A stretch of DNA of 36,444 nt from Lachnospiraceae bacterium UBA3401 (GCA_002358575.1 DEPD01000183.1:1-36444), one strand, 5' to 3'; counted from the stretch's first letter, positions 16,759 to 25,795 are shown. Numbers and translations: made by a program. The notes: a model not told the origin generated them from the letters alone.

Positions 16759-16924
16759 GAGAACCTGCTACTCAAAATATGGACAAATAAATCCATACTG
16801 AGATTTTTCCTGCTTCAACCTATATGCTTTTGACTATCCGAAGATATGTCTACTCACAAGTTCCTATATGGTCCACAGGCGTAATTTCCCGACTAGCCAT
16901 CGGCACATACTTACAAATACCTCA

Positions 16925-17798
16925 TTATGCTATTCTGTAAGTTTTTGCATCTCTTAGATTAAGACTTGCATTATAATCTCTGTCTTTCACATATCCGCAT
17001 TCGCATATATATATATCCTGTCAGAAAGTTTTAACTCTTTCTTTATGCAGCCGCAGCAGTGACATAATTTAGAAGATGGATAAAACCTCTCTACAACCCT
17101 TAATTCAATTCCATTTTGCTTGCACTTGTTTTTTTGCTTTGTGCAAATCGTAAAAATTCTGTGAAGCGACAACTTTCGATAGATGCCTGTTCTTCATCAT
17201 TCCCGATACGTTCAAATCCTTAATGGTTACATAAGATGGTTTGGTTTTCACTATCTCATTCACACATTGATTGATATAATCGGTACGGATATTGTCTATC
17301 CTCTGATAAAGTCTTTGTACCTTTATGACCTGTTTCTGGATATTCTGTCGAGTAGCTTCTCCTTTCTTTTTAGAACGCTTTTTGTAGTTTTCGTATTTCC
17401 TCGAAAGACTGCGTTGTTCTCTTTTTAATTTCTTTTCAATCTTCTTTACTTCTTCTGTTTTGTTAATGTTTTTCTTAATTGTTCCATTGCTCATAACAGC
17501 AAATTCTTTTATGCCTGAATCAATTCCTAAACCTAAATCATTTAGATGTGGCTTTTTTTGTTCTTCTCCCTCTTCAACCAGCACTGATACATAATATCTT
17601 CCTGCCTTACATGATACACAACCGCTTTTCATAACCTTGCCAGACTTTGTAATAGGTATATATCCTTTTTCTTTTATCCTTATCCAGCCGATAGTAGAGA
17701 TTTCTTAGACTATATAATTTACAACTCAATCCATGCAGAATTGATATAATGTCCTGCACCAACTCCTCGTTCGGTGACAGGAATTTATTATTGTCCAC
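16925..17798 (-). pseudogene. IS200/IS605-type TnpB (OrfB) remnant
   Basis: Minus-strand pieces in different frames together give TnpB: a KEKGYIPITKSGKV-like segment, then GLGIDSGIKEFAVMS (RuvC-I Asp), VTIKDLNVSGMMKNRHLS (RuvC-II), a zinc ribbon CHCCG with a later CECG, and DRDYNASLNL (RuvC-III Asp), ending at 16925. Frameshifts occur near 17680, 17110 and 17000. RuvC-II has Lys where the family has the catalytic Glu (IEDLN becomes IKDLN). The part upstream of ~17700 is uncertain. The ~165 bp between 16759 and 16924 may be the element end that would encode the guide RNA. No TnpA is visible. About 300 bp upstream (17799-18100) show no other gene. Confidence 0.75.
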
Positions 17799-18171
17799 GA
17801 TACCATCTAAAAGCTGGTTCCATTTCTTTCTGTTATAATTCAGCCCGCTTCCAAAATCCTCGATACACTGGTTTGCGATAATCCATTTGTTTAGAATTGT
17901 TTTAGAAGTTCTGCCTGATTATGCGAGTTATCTTTTAATTTCTCGCAGATACCCTCGCATAGATAACAATATCCCTTATATCATTTTTTAAACAAATTCC
18001 CTTAAACTGTAAATATTGATCTATTTTATCACTTATTTACATATTTATCAATCAATTTGATTACTTAAAACGCCTCCCTATATAAATTTAATTTTCATAC
18101 ATTATAAAAGAGATTGACAATAAAAGCAATTACAATCTACGTAGAATGCGTAGTCTATGCACATTCCTGAA

Positions 18172-18300
18172 CTCGCTATTTGCATCATTGCCGCGTTGTC
18201 GTCAGTCAACGATGCCACCGAGTTACTTTTCACACACGCACCATGTACTTGCTGCATGGTGTCGGAGCCAGCACCAAAATGCCTGCTTTGTGGCATTTTG
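18172..18300. repeat. Hairpin-rich dispersed repeat
   Basis: Positions 18172-18220 match the left half of the 85-bp insertion at 4595 (CTATTTGCATCATTGCCG, GTTGTCGTCAG, CAACGATGCCACCG). Two further hairpins follow: CACCATG (18239) / CATGGTG (18255), and CAAAATGCC (18275) / GGCATTTTG (18292). It is non-coding and looks like a composite of small repeats upstream of rex. Confidence 0.6.
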
Positions 18301-18371
18301 TGTGCATGAATTGTTGTAATTCACACAGAATCAATTTACATATTGCTAGAACGATGCGAACAACAAAATAT

Positions 18372-18400
18372 TTGACAAGTATTTAACGATATTGTATAAT
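18372..18400 (+). promoter_or_regulatory. rex promoter with a Rex-like operator
   Basis: A consensus promoter: TTGACA (18372-18377), 17 bp, TATAAT (18395-18400). The -35 and spacer also read TTGACAAGTATTTAACGA (18372-18389), matching the Rex consensus TTGTTAA-N4-TTAACAA at 11 of 14 fixed positions. Autorepression by Rex, relieved at high NADH, is inferred. Confidence 0.6.
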
Positions 18401-18455
18401 TGTGTTATATATTTTGTTATTTTTTTGGCATATATGTATACGGAGGTAGGCGTTT

Positions 18456-19082
18456 GTGGATGATAAAAATATATCACAGGCAGTTGTCGCGAGGCTTCCT
18501 AGATATTACAGATACCTTGGGGAGTTGCGAGATAGTGGTATCGAAAGGATATCATCACAGGATTTGAGTAGACTGATGAAAGTTACTGCATCACAGATTC
18601 GGCAGGATTTTAATAATTTTGGAGGTTTTGGGCAGCAGGGATATGGTTACAATGTAGAATATTTATACAATGAGATAGCAAAGATACTAGGGCTGAACAA
18701 AACACATAATCTGATTATTATTGGTGCTGGTAATCTTGGTCAGGCACTTGCAAATTATATGAATTTTGAGCGCAGAGGATTTCTTCTAAAGGGCTTATTT
18801 GATAAAAATCCAGCACTGTATGGGAAGGAATTAAGGGGAATAGCAGTTCAGCCAGTGGAGAACATTGAACGTTTTGTCAAGGAAAATGATATTGATATTG
18901 CGGTGCTTACCATACCAAAAGATGGCGCGGTAAAAACAGCAGAGATACTTGCCAGATGTAATATCAAGGCTATTTGGAATTTTGCGCATGTGGATTTGAA
19001 TGTGCCGGACAGTATTGTTGTTGAGAATGTACATCTTTCCGATAGTCTTATGAAATTGTCATACGGAATTGCGAACCAGTAA
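18456..19082 (+). CDS. rex: Redox-sensing transcriptional repressor Rex
   Basis: A 208-residue Rex protein that senses the NADH/NAD+ ratio and represses fermentation and respiration genes. The N-terminal winged helix includes ISSQDLSRLMKVTASQIRQDF with NFGGFGQQGYGY. The Rossmann domain has IIGAGNLGQAL (NAD-binding glycine motif), and the C-terminal swapped helix includes LSYGI. The GTG start at 18456 is supported by ACGGAGGTAGG just upstream and by the family N-terminus. It heads a run of co-directional genes (coiled-coil protein, nnr, alr, toxin) seen in many Lachnospiraceae. Confidence 0.95.
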   Translation: MDDKNISQAVVARLPRYYRYLGELRDSGIERISSQDLSRLMKVTASQIRQDFNNFGGFGQQGYGYNVEYLYNEIAKILGLNKTHNLIIIGAGNLGQALANYMNFERRGFLLKGLFDKNPALYGKELRGIAVQPVENIERFVKENDIDIAVLTIPKDGAVKTAEILARCNIKAIWNFAHVDLNVPDSIVVENVHLSDSLMKLSYGIANQ

Positions 19083-19120
19083 TTTGGAACTGTTAAGAAA
19101 TACGAAAAGAGGGAATGAGT

Positions 19121-19771
19121 ATGGAACAGGAGGATGAGGTCTTTCGCGAGGCATTGATTGGCAAAAAAATACCAATTTTGACGCTTGATAATCAGTGGCA
19201 CAGACTCTTTACACAGACAGGGGAAAATGAGGAGATACAGAGGCTTGAGGACAATCTTAACGAGATTTTAAAGCGGCAGGGAAAGCTCAACACAGAGCTA
19301 AAGAGCCTTGCGGTGTTTAAGAAGAAACTGATGCAGGAGATTGTTTCGATTATGGAGCTTCCCGACAGTTCTGCCAAAGAGAAAAAGATGGAGGAGAACA
19401 AACGCAAGATTGAGGATGCAAATCAGCGAATGGATGTATATAGTGATGAGCTGATGGAGATTCCAAAACAGATTGATGAGGCAAACTTTGCGCTGATGAT
19501 TGCAAGTATGCGGGTTTGTTACAGCAGGCTTCAAAAGAACGTTGAGGAGATTGAGGCGATTAACAAATGGGTGTCTGAGTTTAAAGTACAGTTGAAGAGA
19601 AAGATTATCTTAAAACAGCAGAAAGAAATATGGAATGATGAAATGTACAATTATATGCATTCTATTTTTGGACCGGATGTCATTAATATGTTTGATATGA
19701 AATATAACCCTCAGAATGTGTTGAATAAAGAAAAAGATTTGATAGATGAAAAAACTCCAAAGCAGGATTGA
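19121..19771 (+). CDS. Conserved coiled-coil protein of unknown function
   Basis: A 216-residue hydrophilic protein, mostly alpha-helical, with a long coiled coil (about residues 35-160; heptad-rich RLEDNLNEILKRQGKLN) and a C-terminal segment SIFGPDVINMFDMKYNPQ. No signal peptide or catalytic motif. There are two ATGs; 19121 is preferred because AGAGGG then has a 7-8-base spacing, whereas at 19115 it would be adjacent. It lies between rex and nnr. I do not recognise a characterised function. Confidence 0.75.
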   Translation: MEQEDEVFREALIGKKIPILTLDNQWHRLFTQTGENEEIQRLEDNLNEILKRQGKLNTELKSLAVFKKKLMQEIVSIMELPDSSAKEKKMEENKRKIEDANQRMDVYSDELMEIPKQIDEANFALMIASMRVCYSRLQKNVEEIEAINKWVSEFKVQLKRKIILKQQKEIWNDEMYNYMHSIFGPDVINMFDMKYNPQNVLNKEKDLIDEKTPKQD

Positions 19772-19812
19772 CTGTTTCGGAGTTCTTTTTACAGGAAAGG
19801 CTGGGATTGCTT

Positions 19813-21351
19813 ATGGAATATGTGCTGACGTCCGCGGAAATGAAAGCTAGCGACAAAGCTGCGATTGAGACCTATGGCATTCACTCGCTAGTGTTGATGG
19901 AACGCGCTGCATTGCAGACCGTCAAAGTGATAATAGACCGATTTGGCGCGGAAGCCTATGTGGGCGTGATAGCAGGAGCCGGCAACAATGGCGGTGATGG
20001 GATAGCGATAGCCAGAATCCTTCAAGAGCAGGGGATTCGTGCAGAGATTAATATGATTGGGGATTTATCAAAGTTATCAGAGGAGACAGCAGTTCAATTG
20101 GAAATTGCAAAAAAGCTGAATATTCCTATCTACTATGGCGTGGAACATACCACGTATGATGTGCTTGTCGATGCAATATTTGGCATAGGTCTCACGCGGG
20201 AAGTCGAGGGAGTATACAGAAAGGTAGTTGAGGCTATAAATGCGTCGAAAGCAAAGATTGTGGCGGTGGATATTCCTTCTGGTGTCCATGCGGATGATGG
20301 CAGTATTATGGGGTGTGCAGTCAAAGCGGACATCACAGTCACTTATGCGTACAGAAAACTAGGCTTAATGCTTTATCCAGGAGCTTCCTGTGCAGGAGAG
20401 ATTATCTGTGCGCCGATTGGTATTCCAAAAGAAGTGACAAACAATAAAAGGACAGGGGTTGTTACTTTTACAGATGCAAAAAAAGATTTGCAATTTCCAG
20501 AGCGGGACCCAGCCGGAAATAAGGGCACATTTGGAAAAGTATTGCTAATTGCGGGAAGTAAAACGATGGGCGGCGCCTGTTTTTTGTCTGCGTTAAGTGC
20601 TTATCGAACAGGTGCTGGTATGGTGCGCATTTTTACGGCAACGGACAATCGAGAAAGTTTGTTAAAGAAACTTCCAGAGGCGATTGTGGACACTTATCAA
20701 GATGCGATATACGGTGTGGAAGGATTGGCAATTTCACAGGAGGAATCCAACACACTTTTGTCCGGCATAGAATGGGCTGATGTGGTTGCAATAGGACCGG
20801 GGATTTCGGTATCTGAGAAGGCAAAAGCGATTTTGACAGTGGTTTTGGCAGTGTGCGATAAACCGATGGTTTTAGATGCAGATGCGCTCAATATTTTGTC
20901 ACAGAGCGAAGAATTGTTGCGAAATTTAGAATATGGGTACAAAAAGTATGACAATGATATTATTTTAACACCGCATATTGGAGAATTTTCAAGACTGATG
21001 AAATGTCCGGTGGCAATGATAAAAAAGGATTTACTTCACTGTTGCAAAACCTTTACCAAAAAGTATGATGTCTCTCTGGTCTGCAAAGATGCGAGAACAA
21101 TTGTGGCAAAAAGAGGAAAATTGACCTACCTAAACGCCAGCGGAAATGACGGGATGGCAACTGCTGGTTCTGGAGATGTGCTTACAGGTATTACGGCGGG
21201 ATTTCTGGCACAGGGATGCAGCGGATTTGAGGCGGCAGTGATGGGAACTTATACGCATGGTCTTGCGGGGGATTTGGCAAGAAAGAAAACATCAGCATAT
21301 TATATTATGGCACAGGATATTATTAAGTCGCTCAAGGACATTTTGGCATAG
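19813..21351 (+). CDS. nnr: Bifunctional NAD(P)H-hydrate epimerase / ADP-dependent dehydratase
   Basis: A 512-residue fusion that repairs hydrated NADH and NADPH. The N-terminal half is the YjeF_N epimerase (AGAGNNGGDGIAIAR, VDAIFGIGLTR, VAVDIPSGVHADDG). The C-terminal half is the YjeF_C/carbohydrate-kinase-like dehydratase (GNKGTFGKVLLIAGSKTMGGA, IGPGIS, MVLDADALN, TPHIGEFSRL, ASGNDGMATAGSGDVL). The ATG at 19813 begins the family N-terminus (MEYVLTSAEM). An upstream TTG at 19768 would overlap the previous gene. It follows directly in the rex-alr run. Confidence 0.95.
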   Translation: MEYVLTSAEMKASDKAAIETYGIHSLVLMERAALQTVKVIIDRFGAEAYVGVIAGAGNNGGDGIAIARILQEQGIRAEINMIGDLSKLSEETAVQLEIAKKLNIPIYYGVEHTTYDVLVDAIFGIGLTREVEGVYRKVVEAINASKAKIVAVDIPSGVHADDGSIMGCAVKADITVTYAYRKLGLMLYPGASCAGEIICAPIGIPKEVTNNKRTGVVTFTDAKKDLQFPERDPAGNKGTFGKVLLIAGSKTMGGACFLSALSAYRTGAGMVRIFTATDNRESLLKKLPEAIVDTYQDAIYGVEGLAISQEESNTLLSGIEWADVVAIGPGISVSEKAKAILTVVLAVCDKPMVLDADALNILSQSEELLRNLEYGYKKYDNDIILTPHIGEFSRLMKCPVAMIKKDLLHCCKTFTKKYDVSLVCKDARTIVAKRGKLTYLNASGNDGMATAGSGDVLTGITAGFLAQGCSGFEAAVMGTYTHGLAGDLARKKTSAYYIMAQDIIKSLKDILA

Positions 21352-21408
21352 TACAAGATAGAACGAATATTCTTGTTAAAAACGATTGTGGAAAAGAGGA
21401 TAGAAATC

Positions 21409-22569
21409 ATGAAGCATTATGACAGGGCATGGGCGGAGATTGATTTGGATGCTCTGCTTTTTAATATTGAAAGTATCCGAATGAAAATAGGAAAGGGTAC
21501 AAAAATGATTGCAGTCATAAAGACAGATGGATATGGGCATGGCGCAGACCAAATTGCTCAGGTTCTTGAAAGAGAACAGCAAGTGTGGGGATACGCGGTT
21601 GCGACGGCTGAGGAGGCGTTTGCTTTGCGGGAAAACGGGGTACAAAAGCCAATTTTAGTGTTGGGGTATACGTTTCCTTATAGTTATGAGCGTTTTGTCA
21701 AAGAAGAGATACGTTCCACTGTATTCACATTGGATACTGCCAAGGAACTGTCAGACATAGCAATTAAAATAGGAAAAAACTGCATTGTTCATCTAAAAAT
21801 AGACACAGGTATGACGAGGATTGGTATCAATCCAGATGCGGAAGGATTGGCGCTAATCAAACAGATTTGTGCGCTTCCTGGTCTGGAAATCGAGGGGATT
21901 TTTACACATTTTGCGACGGCGGACGAGATAGATAAGACTAAGACCTATCATCAAATGGCGCTTTTTCAGAAATTTATAGAACAGGTTGAACAGGAGACAA
22001 AGCAGAAAATTTCAATGAAACACTGTTCCAACAGTGCAGGGATTGTGGAGATGCCTGAGGCAAATATGGATGCGGTGCGGGCTGGCATTATTTTATATGG
22101 ATTGTGGCCGTCAGATGCAGTACAAGCGGACCATCGGATTCAATTAAAACCTATGCTTAGTTTAAAGTCAAGGGTTGTGTATGTGAAGATTGTTCCAAAA
22201 GGGCAGGAAATCAGCTATGGAGGTACTTATACAACGACGAGGGACACAAGGGTTGCAACGGTTTGTATTGGTTATGGGGATGGGTATCCTAGAAGCTTGT
22301 CCAATGTCGGTTTTGTACTTTTGCAGGGACAGCGGGTGCCGATTCTGGGACGTGTGTGCATGGATCAGTTTATGGTTGATGTCACAGATTTGGATTTACC
22401 AGTGCGTGTTGGCGACACAGTGACCTTGATTGGAGAGGATGGCGGTGCATGGATCACAATGGAAGAGTTGGGAGCGCTTTCCGGCAGATTTAACTATGAG
22501 CTTGCGTGCGATATCGGCAAGAGAATCCCTCGAATTTACAAATTAGATGACACCTTAATTTGCGAATAA
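21409..22569 (+). CDS. alr: Alanine racemase
   Basis: A 386-residue PLP enzyme supplying D-alanine for peptidoglycan. The PLP lysine is in MIAVIKTDGYGHG (Lys38), the family signature. The second catalytic Tyr is in EISYGGTYTTT, and the C-terminal barrel carries RVCMDQFMVDVTDL. The ATG at 21409 follows AGAGGATAG and gives the standard N-terminus (YDRAWAEIDLDAL). A TTG at 21373 would add 12 residues without support. It lies upstream of the mazF-type gene, the order known from B. subtilis alr-ndoAI-ndoA, but here without the antitoxin gene. Confidence 0.95.
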   Translation: MKHYDRAWAEIDLDALLFNIESIRMKIGKGTKMIAVIKTDGYGHGADQIAQVLEREQQVWGYAVATAEEAFALRENGVQKPILVLGYTFPYSYERFVKEEIRSTVFTLDTAKELSDIAIKIGKNCIVHLKIDTGMTRIGINPDAEGLALIKQICALPGLEIEGIFTHFATADEIDKTKTYHQMALFQKFIEQVEQETKQKISMKHCSNSAGIVEMPEANMDAVRAGIILYGLWPSDAVQADHRIQLKPMLSLKSRVVYVKIVPKGQEISYGGTYTTTRDTRVATVCIGYGDGYPRSLSNVGFVLLQGQRVPILGRVCMDQFMVDVTDLDLPVRVGDTVTLIGEDGGAWITMEELGALSGRFNYELACDIGKRIPRIYKLDDTLICE

Positions 22570-22673
22570 AAATAGATTTTTTCTTGCGCATAGGTTGTAT
22601 AAAATTTTCACTAATGGAAAAAATAGTATTATAAAATTGAGAATGCTATTGTAGCAGACAGAGGTGAAAGAGG

Positions 22674-23015
22674 ATGAAACGAGGAGATATTTATTATGCA
22701 GACTTAAGACCAGTAGTCGGTTCAGAACAAGGCGGAGTAAGGCCGGTTTTGATTATTCAAAATGATGTGGGAAACAAGCATAGCCCTACCGTGATTTGTG
22801 CGGCAATCACTTCCAAGATGAACAAGGCAAATCTCCCCACACATATTGAGCTGAACGCGGGAAATTACGATATGGTAAAAGACTCAGTGATACTACTTGA
22901 GCAGTTGAGGACAATCGATAAAAAACGTCTGAAGGATAAGGTGTGCCATTTGGATTCTCCTATTATGCAGAGAGTCAACAGAGCCTTACAAATCAGTCTT
23001 GAGCTTGATACATAA
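22674..23015 (+). CDS. MazF/PemK-family endoribonuclease toxin, no adjacent antitoxin
   Basis: A 113-residue protein very similar to NdoA/EndoA: MKRGDIYYADLRPVVGSEQGGVRPVLIIQNDVGN, ICAAITSKMNKANLPTH, and SVILLEQLRTIDKKRL. The conserved Arg (VRPV) and Thr (AAITSK) used for RNA cleavage are present. GAGGTGAAAGAGG precedes the start. The 104 bp between alr and this gene are too short, and show no frame, for a MazE-type antitoxin. TATAAA near 22632 could be its own -10. Either the antitoxin is encoded elsewhere or the protein acts as a housekeeping RNase. Confidence 0.9.
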   Translation: MKRGDIYYADLRPVVGSEQGGVRPVLIIQNDVGNKHSPTVICAAITSKMNKANLPTHIELNAGNYDMVKDSVILLEQLRTIDKKRLKDKVCHLDSPIMQRVNRALQISLELDT

Positions 23016-23027
23016 GGGCTTTGGATA

Positions 23028-23094
23028 TTGACGTTTTACAATAGTAATGATATATTAGAAAGGTGTAGTCCGCAAAAGTGCGGTTTACACCTTT
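23028..23094 (+). promoter_or_regulatory. Promoter followed by a 5' leader hairpin
   Basis: TTGACG (23028-23033), 17 bp, TATATT (23051-23056). The predicted transcript then begins with a strong stem: AAAGGTGTA (23059-23067) with TACACCTTT (23086-23094), and CCGC (23070) with GCGG (23080). There is no T-run, so it is a leader structure rather than a clear terminator. Confidence 0.55.
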
Positions 23095-23148
23095 GTTGTG
23101 CACAAAAACCTGTGCAGAGGAATCCAAAAGAATAAAGGAGAGGAAAAA

Positions 23149-24525
23149 ATGGACGATGGAGGGGCTTCGGCCTGTAGTATGATAGTATTTCTGTTACTGC
23201 TTTTTATTGAAGCGATATTGACTGGGTTTAACAGGGCAATTGGTCTTATGAACGAGAAGGAGATTGAGCGTAAGGCGGAGGAAGAGAAAGACAAAAAATC
23301 AATTTTGCTCAACCGCATTATTGAGCGTGCTACAATTTATGTCAATTCAATTCAGATGATTACAACATTGATTGAGCTGGTGATGGGGTACTTCTTTCTG
23401 TCAAGATGGGCAGTGGGACTTCGAGAGTTTTTTGGACAGATAGCATTTTTCCAAGAGTTCAATGAAGTTTTGCTGGATTGGATGGCGTTGATTACCGCAG
23501 CGGTCCTCCTAATGTATGTGTTGCTTACCTTTGGAATTTTGTTACCCAAAAAGATTGCACAGAAATATCCAGATGCGTGGGCGTATCGGTTTATTCGCCA
23601 GATACAATTTCTCAGGACAGCGCTTTATCCGCTAACTTGGATTATTGCGATTTCTGCAAATGGTTTGCTACGGATTTTCGGTTTGCGCAATATGGAGGAG
23701 CAGGCGGATGTCACAGAGGAAGAGATTATCTCAATGGTCAATGAGGGACATGAGCATGGAGTTTTGGAAGCGGGCGAAGTGGAGATGATCACAAATATTT
23801 TCGAGTTTGGGGACAAGAAAGCAAACGATATAATGACACACAGAAATAATATCATGGCACTTGATAGCGCTACACCGTTCAAGGATGCCCTCGGCTATAT
23901 GTTGAAAGAAAGCAACAGCAGATATCCCGTCTTTGAGGAAAATCTGGATCACGTTATCGGTGTATTATATTTAAAGGATGCGATGCGGATACATACTTCA
24001 AATGAAAGCCTAAATCAACCAATCGGAATAGTGGAAGGGCTTTTGAGGGAGGCGGTGTTTGTGCCGGAGACCAAAAATATTGATGATCTTTTTCGGAGCA
24101 TGCAGTCACAAAAGAATCAGATGGTAATTGTGATGGATGAGTATGGGCAGACATCAGGGCTTGTGACAATGGAGGATATTCTGGAAGAGATTGTGGGAAA
24201 TATTATGGATGAGTACGACCCGGAGGAAAATCATATTCAGAAAAAGGGCGATAATGAATATATGATTGAAGGAATGATGCGGCTTGAGGACTTGGAAGAG
24301 CGATTTGGAATCTCTTTTGGTGAGACAGAGTTTGACACGCTCAACGGGTATTTAATTTCCAAGCTGGACCGGATTCCAGACGAAGATGAAAATTCAGAAG
24401 TTGAGATTGAGGGATATACATTTAAGATTATAAAAGTAGAAAAGAATGTAATACAGTCGGTGCTTGTCACAAAGTCTGAAAAGATAGAGGAGCACAATAC
24501 TGTCGAAGAGAACACAGAGCGATAA
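23149..24525 (+). CDS. CNNM/CBS-domain membrane protein (HlyC/CorC family)
   Basis: A 458-residue protein with the order N-terminal membrane domain DUF21/CNNM (about 1-190, several helices), a CBS pair (from ~215: NDIMTHRNNIMALD ... SRYPVFEENLDHVIGVLYLKD ... QKNQMVIVMDEYGQTSGLVTMEDILEEIVG), and a C-terminal CorC/HlyC domain (IEGMMRLEDLEERFG, FDTLNGYLISKLDRIP). Members are implicated in divalent-cation (Mg) transport or efflux. AAAGGAGAGG precedes the ATG at 23149. The upstream TTG/GTG alternatives fall in the leader hairpin region and are rejected. Confidence 0.9.
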   Translation: MDDGGASACSMIVFLLLLFIEAILTGFNRAIGLMNEKEIERKAEEEKDKKSILLNRIIERATIYVNSIQMITTLIELVMGYFFLSRWAVGLREFFGQIAFFQEFNEVLLDWMALITAAVLLMYVLLTFGILLPKKIAQKYPDAWAYRFIRQIQFLRTALYPLTWIIAISANGLLRIFGLRNMEEQADVTEEEIISMVNEGHEHGVLEAGEVEMITNIFEFGDKKANDIMTHRNNIMALDSATPFKDALGYMLKESNSRYPVFEENLDHVIGVLYLKDAMRIHTSNESLNQPIGIVEGLLREAVFVPETKNIDDLFRSMQSQKNQMVIVMDEYGQTSGLVTMEDILEEIVGNIMDEYDPEENHIQKKGDNEYMIEGMMRLEDLEERFGISFGETEFDTLNGYLISKLDRIPDEDENSEVEIEGYTFKIIKVEKNVIQSVLVTKSEKIEEHNTVEENTER

Positions 24526-24535
24526 TACATAAATA

Positions 24536-24647
24536 GTTACTATTCACAGCTTTCGGCTGCTCATAGTAACGGCATATGCGCATGAAAAGTCGCCTGCAAC
24601 GAGGCGCAAATGTTTGTGCAATTCACTGTATTGGGTCTCATGCGCAT
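24536..24647. repeat. Dispersed palindromic repeat with two nested hairpins
   Basis: Hairpin 1: GTTACTAT (24536) with ATAGTAAC (24563), and CAGC/GCTG inside. Long-range stem: ATGCGCATGA (24576-24585) with TCATGCGCAT (24638-24647). I recall similar non-coding elements scattered through Lachnospiraceae genomes. It may extend to about 24682. Confidence 0.6.
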
Positions 24648-24757
24648 TTCGACTGTGATAAATATCAAAATATTTGCACAAAAATGGCAGCCGGATTGGA
24701 AAAGACGGAGGCTTGTGAAAAAATAGAAAGCGATAGAGATAAAGGAGAGTTAAAAAC

Positions 24758-25486
24758 ATGTCAGGACATTCAAAATTTGCGAACATTAAGCACAAAAAAG
24801 AAAAGAATGATGCAGCGAAGGGAAAAATCTTTACAATTATTGGACGAGAGATTGCGGTTGCGGTAAAAGAAGGAGGTCCAGACCCTTCCAATAATTTTAA
24901 ATTGGCGCAGGTTATTGCAAAAGCAAAAGCCAATAATATGCCAAATGATACCATTGACCGCGGAATTAAAAAAGCGGCTGGTGATGGAAATGCAGTAAAT
25001 TATGAGCATGTTACATATGAGGGGTATGGTCCAAATGGAATTGCGATTATTGTTGAGGCGTTGACGGACAATAAGAATAGAACTGCTGCAAATGTACGCA
25101 GTGCGTTTACCAAAGGCAATGGAAGTATCGGAACGCAAGGGTGTGTCTCTTTTATGTTTGATGAGAAGGGACAAATTATTATTGACAAAGAAGAGTGCAG
25201 TATGAGTGCAGATGATCTGATGATGACTGCGCTTGATGCCGGCGCAGAAGATTTTTCAGAGGAGGATGACAGTTTTGAGATTTTGACTGCACCGGAAGAC
25301 TTTGATGCAGTTTACAAGGCAATGCAGGAGAATCAGATTGAGATGGCAAGTGCCGAGGTTACAATGATTCCACAGAATTATGTCACACTTACAGATGAAA
25401 CTGCAATCAAGAATTTAAATAGAACTTTGGACATGCTTGATGAGGATGATGATGTGCAGGCAGTGTACCACAATTGGGAAGAATAA
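24758..25486 (+). CDS. yebC: YebC/PmpR family protein
   Basis: A 242-residue protein beginning MSGHSKFANIKHKKEKNDAAKGKIFT, the family hallmark, with GGPDPSNNFKLAQVIAKAKANNMP and ITYEGYGPNG-like segments, then the acidic C-terminal domain. YebC family members were long called transcriptional regulators and have more recently been linked to ribosomes stalled on proline-rich sequences. AAAGGAGAG precedes the start. A terminator follows at 25506. Length and sequence are fully typical. Confidence 0.95.
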   Translation: MSGHSKFANIKHKKEKNDAAKGKIFTIIGREIAVAVKEGGPDPSNNFKLAQVIAKAKANNMPNDTIDRGIKKAAGDGNAVNYEHVTYEGYGPNGIAIIVEALTDNKNRTAANVRSAFTKGNGSIGTQGCVSFMFDEKGQIIIDKEECSMSADDLMMTALDAGAEDFSEEDDSFEILTAPEDFDAVYKAMQENQIEMASAEVTMIPQNYVTLTDETAIKNLNRTLDMLDEDDDVQAVYHNWEE

Positions 25487-25505
25487 GGAACTGTAGAAAT
25501 ATTTT

Positions 25506-25536
25506 AGAGTGTCAGAAAATTTCTGGCACTCTTTTT
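25506..25536 (+). terminator. Terminator after yebC
   Basis: AGAGTGTCAGAAA (25506-25518) pairs with TTTCTGGCACTCT (25520-25532), with one G-U pair, followed by TTTT. Confidence 0.85.
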
Positions 25537-25621
25537 GCATACAGGCGTGCAGGGGAAATATATGATTAAATATTTTTTGTATTTTATATATTTTTCGGTG
25601 ATTTTATGCTATAATGTTGAT

Positions 25622-25760
25622 TGGATTTAATGATTTGTTTAGATATTGCGAAAAATTACCACCTGTGCGAGCCGACTCTTCCACAACAAGCTGATGGATT
25701 AGGCTTTCGCGGTGCTTGCCAGATATCTACTTTGCAGTCGCTTGGAGAAAGATGCTGATA
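25622..25760 (+). ncRNA. Candidate structured RNA or 5' leader of unknown class
   Basis: An extended -10 (ATGCTATAAT, hexamer 25610-25615) would start transcription near 25622. The RNA can fold into a long arm: CACC (25660) with GGTG (25711), GCGA (25667) with UCGC (25707), GCC (25671) with GGC (25702), and UCCA (25680) with UGGA (25695). A second, less regular part follows (UUGCCAGAUAUCUAC to 25750). It matches no riboswitch that I know. It could be a leader controlling the thioesterase gene or an independent small RNA. Confidence 0.35.
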
Positions 25761-25795
25761 AATTATTTGCATATAGTTTTATAAAAAGGGGATAG

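Noticed and set aside
18102..18386. Short frames on both strands over the repeat upstream of rex
   Set aside because: They only translate a dispersed repeat with hairpins; no start signals, and the same sequence occurs as an insertion at 4595.
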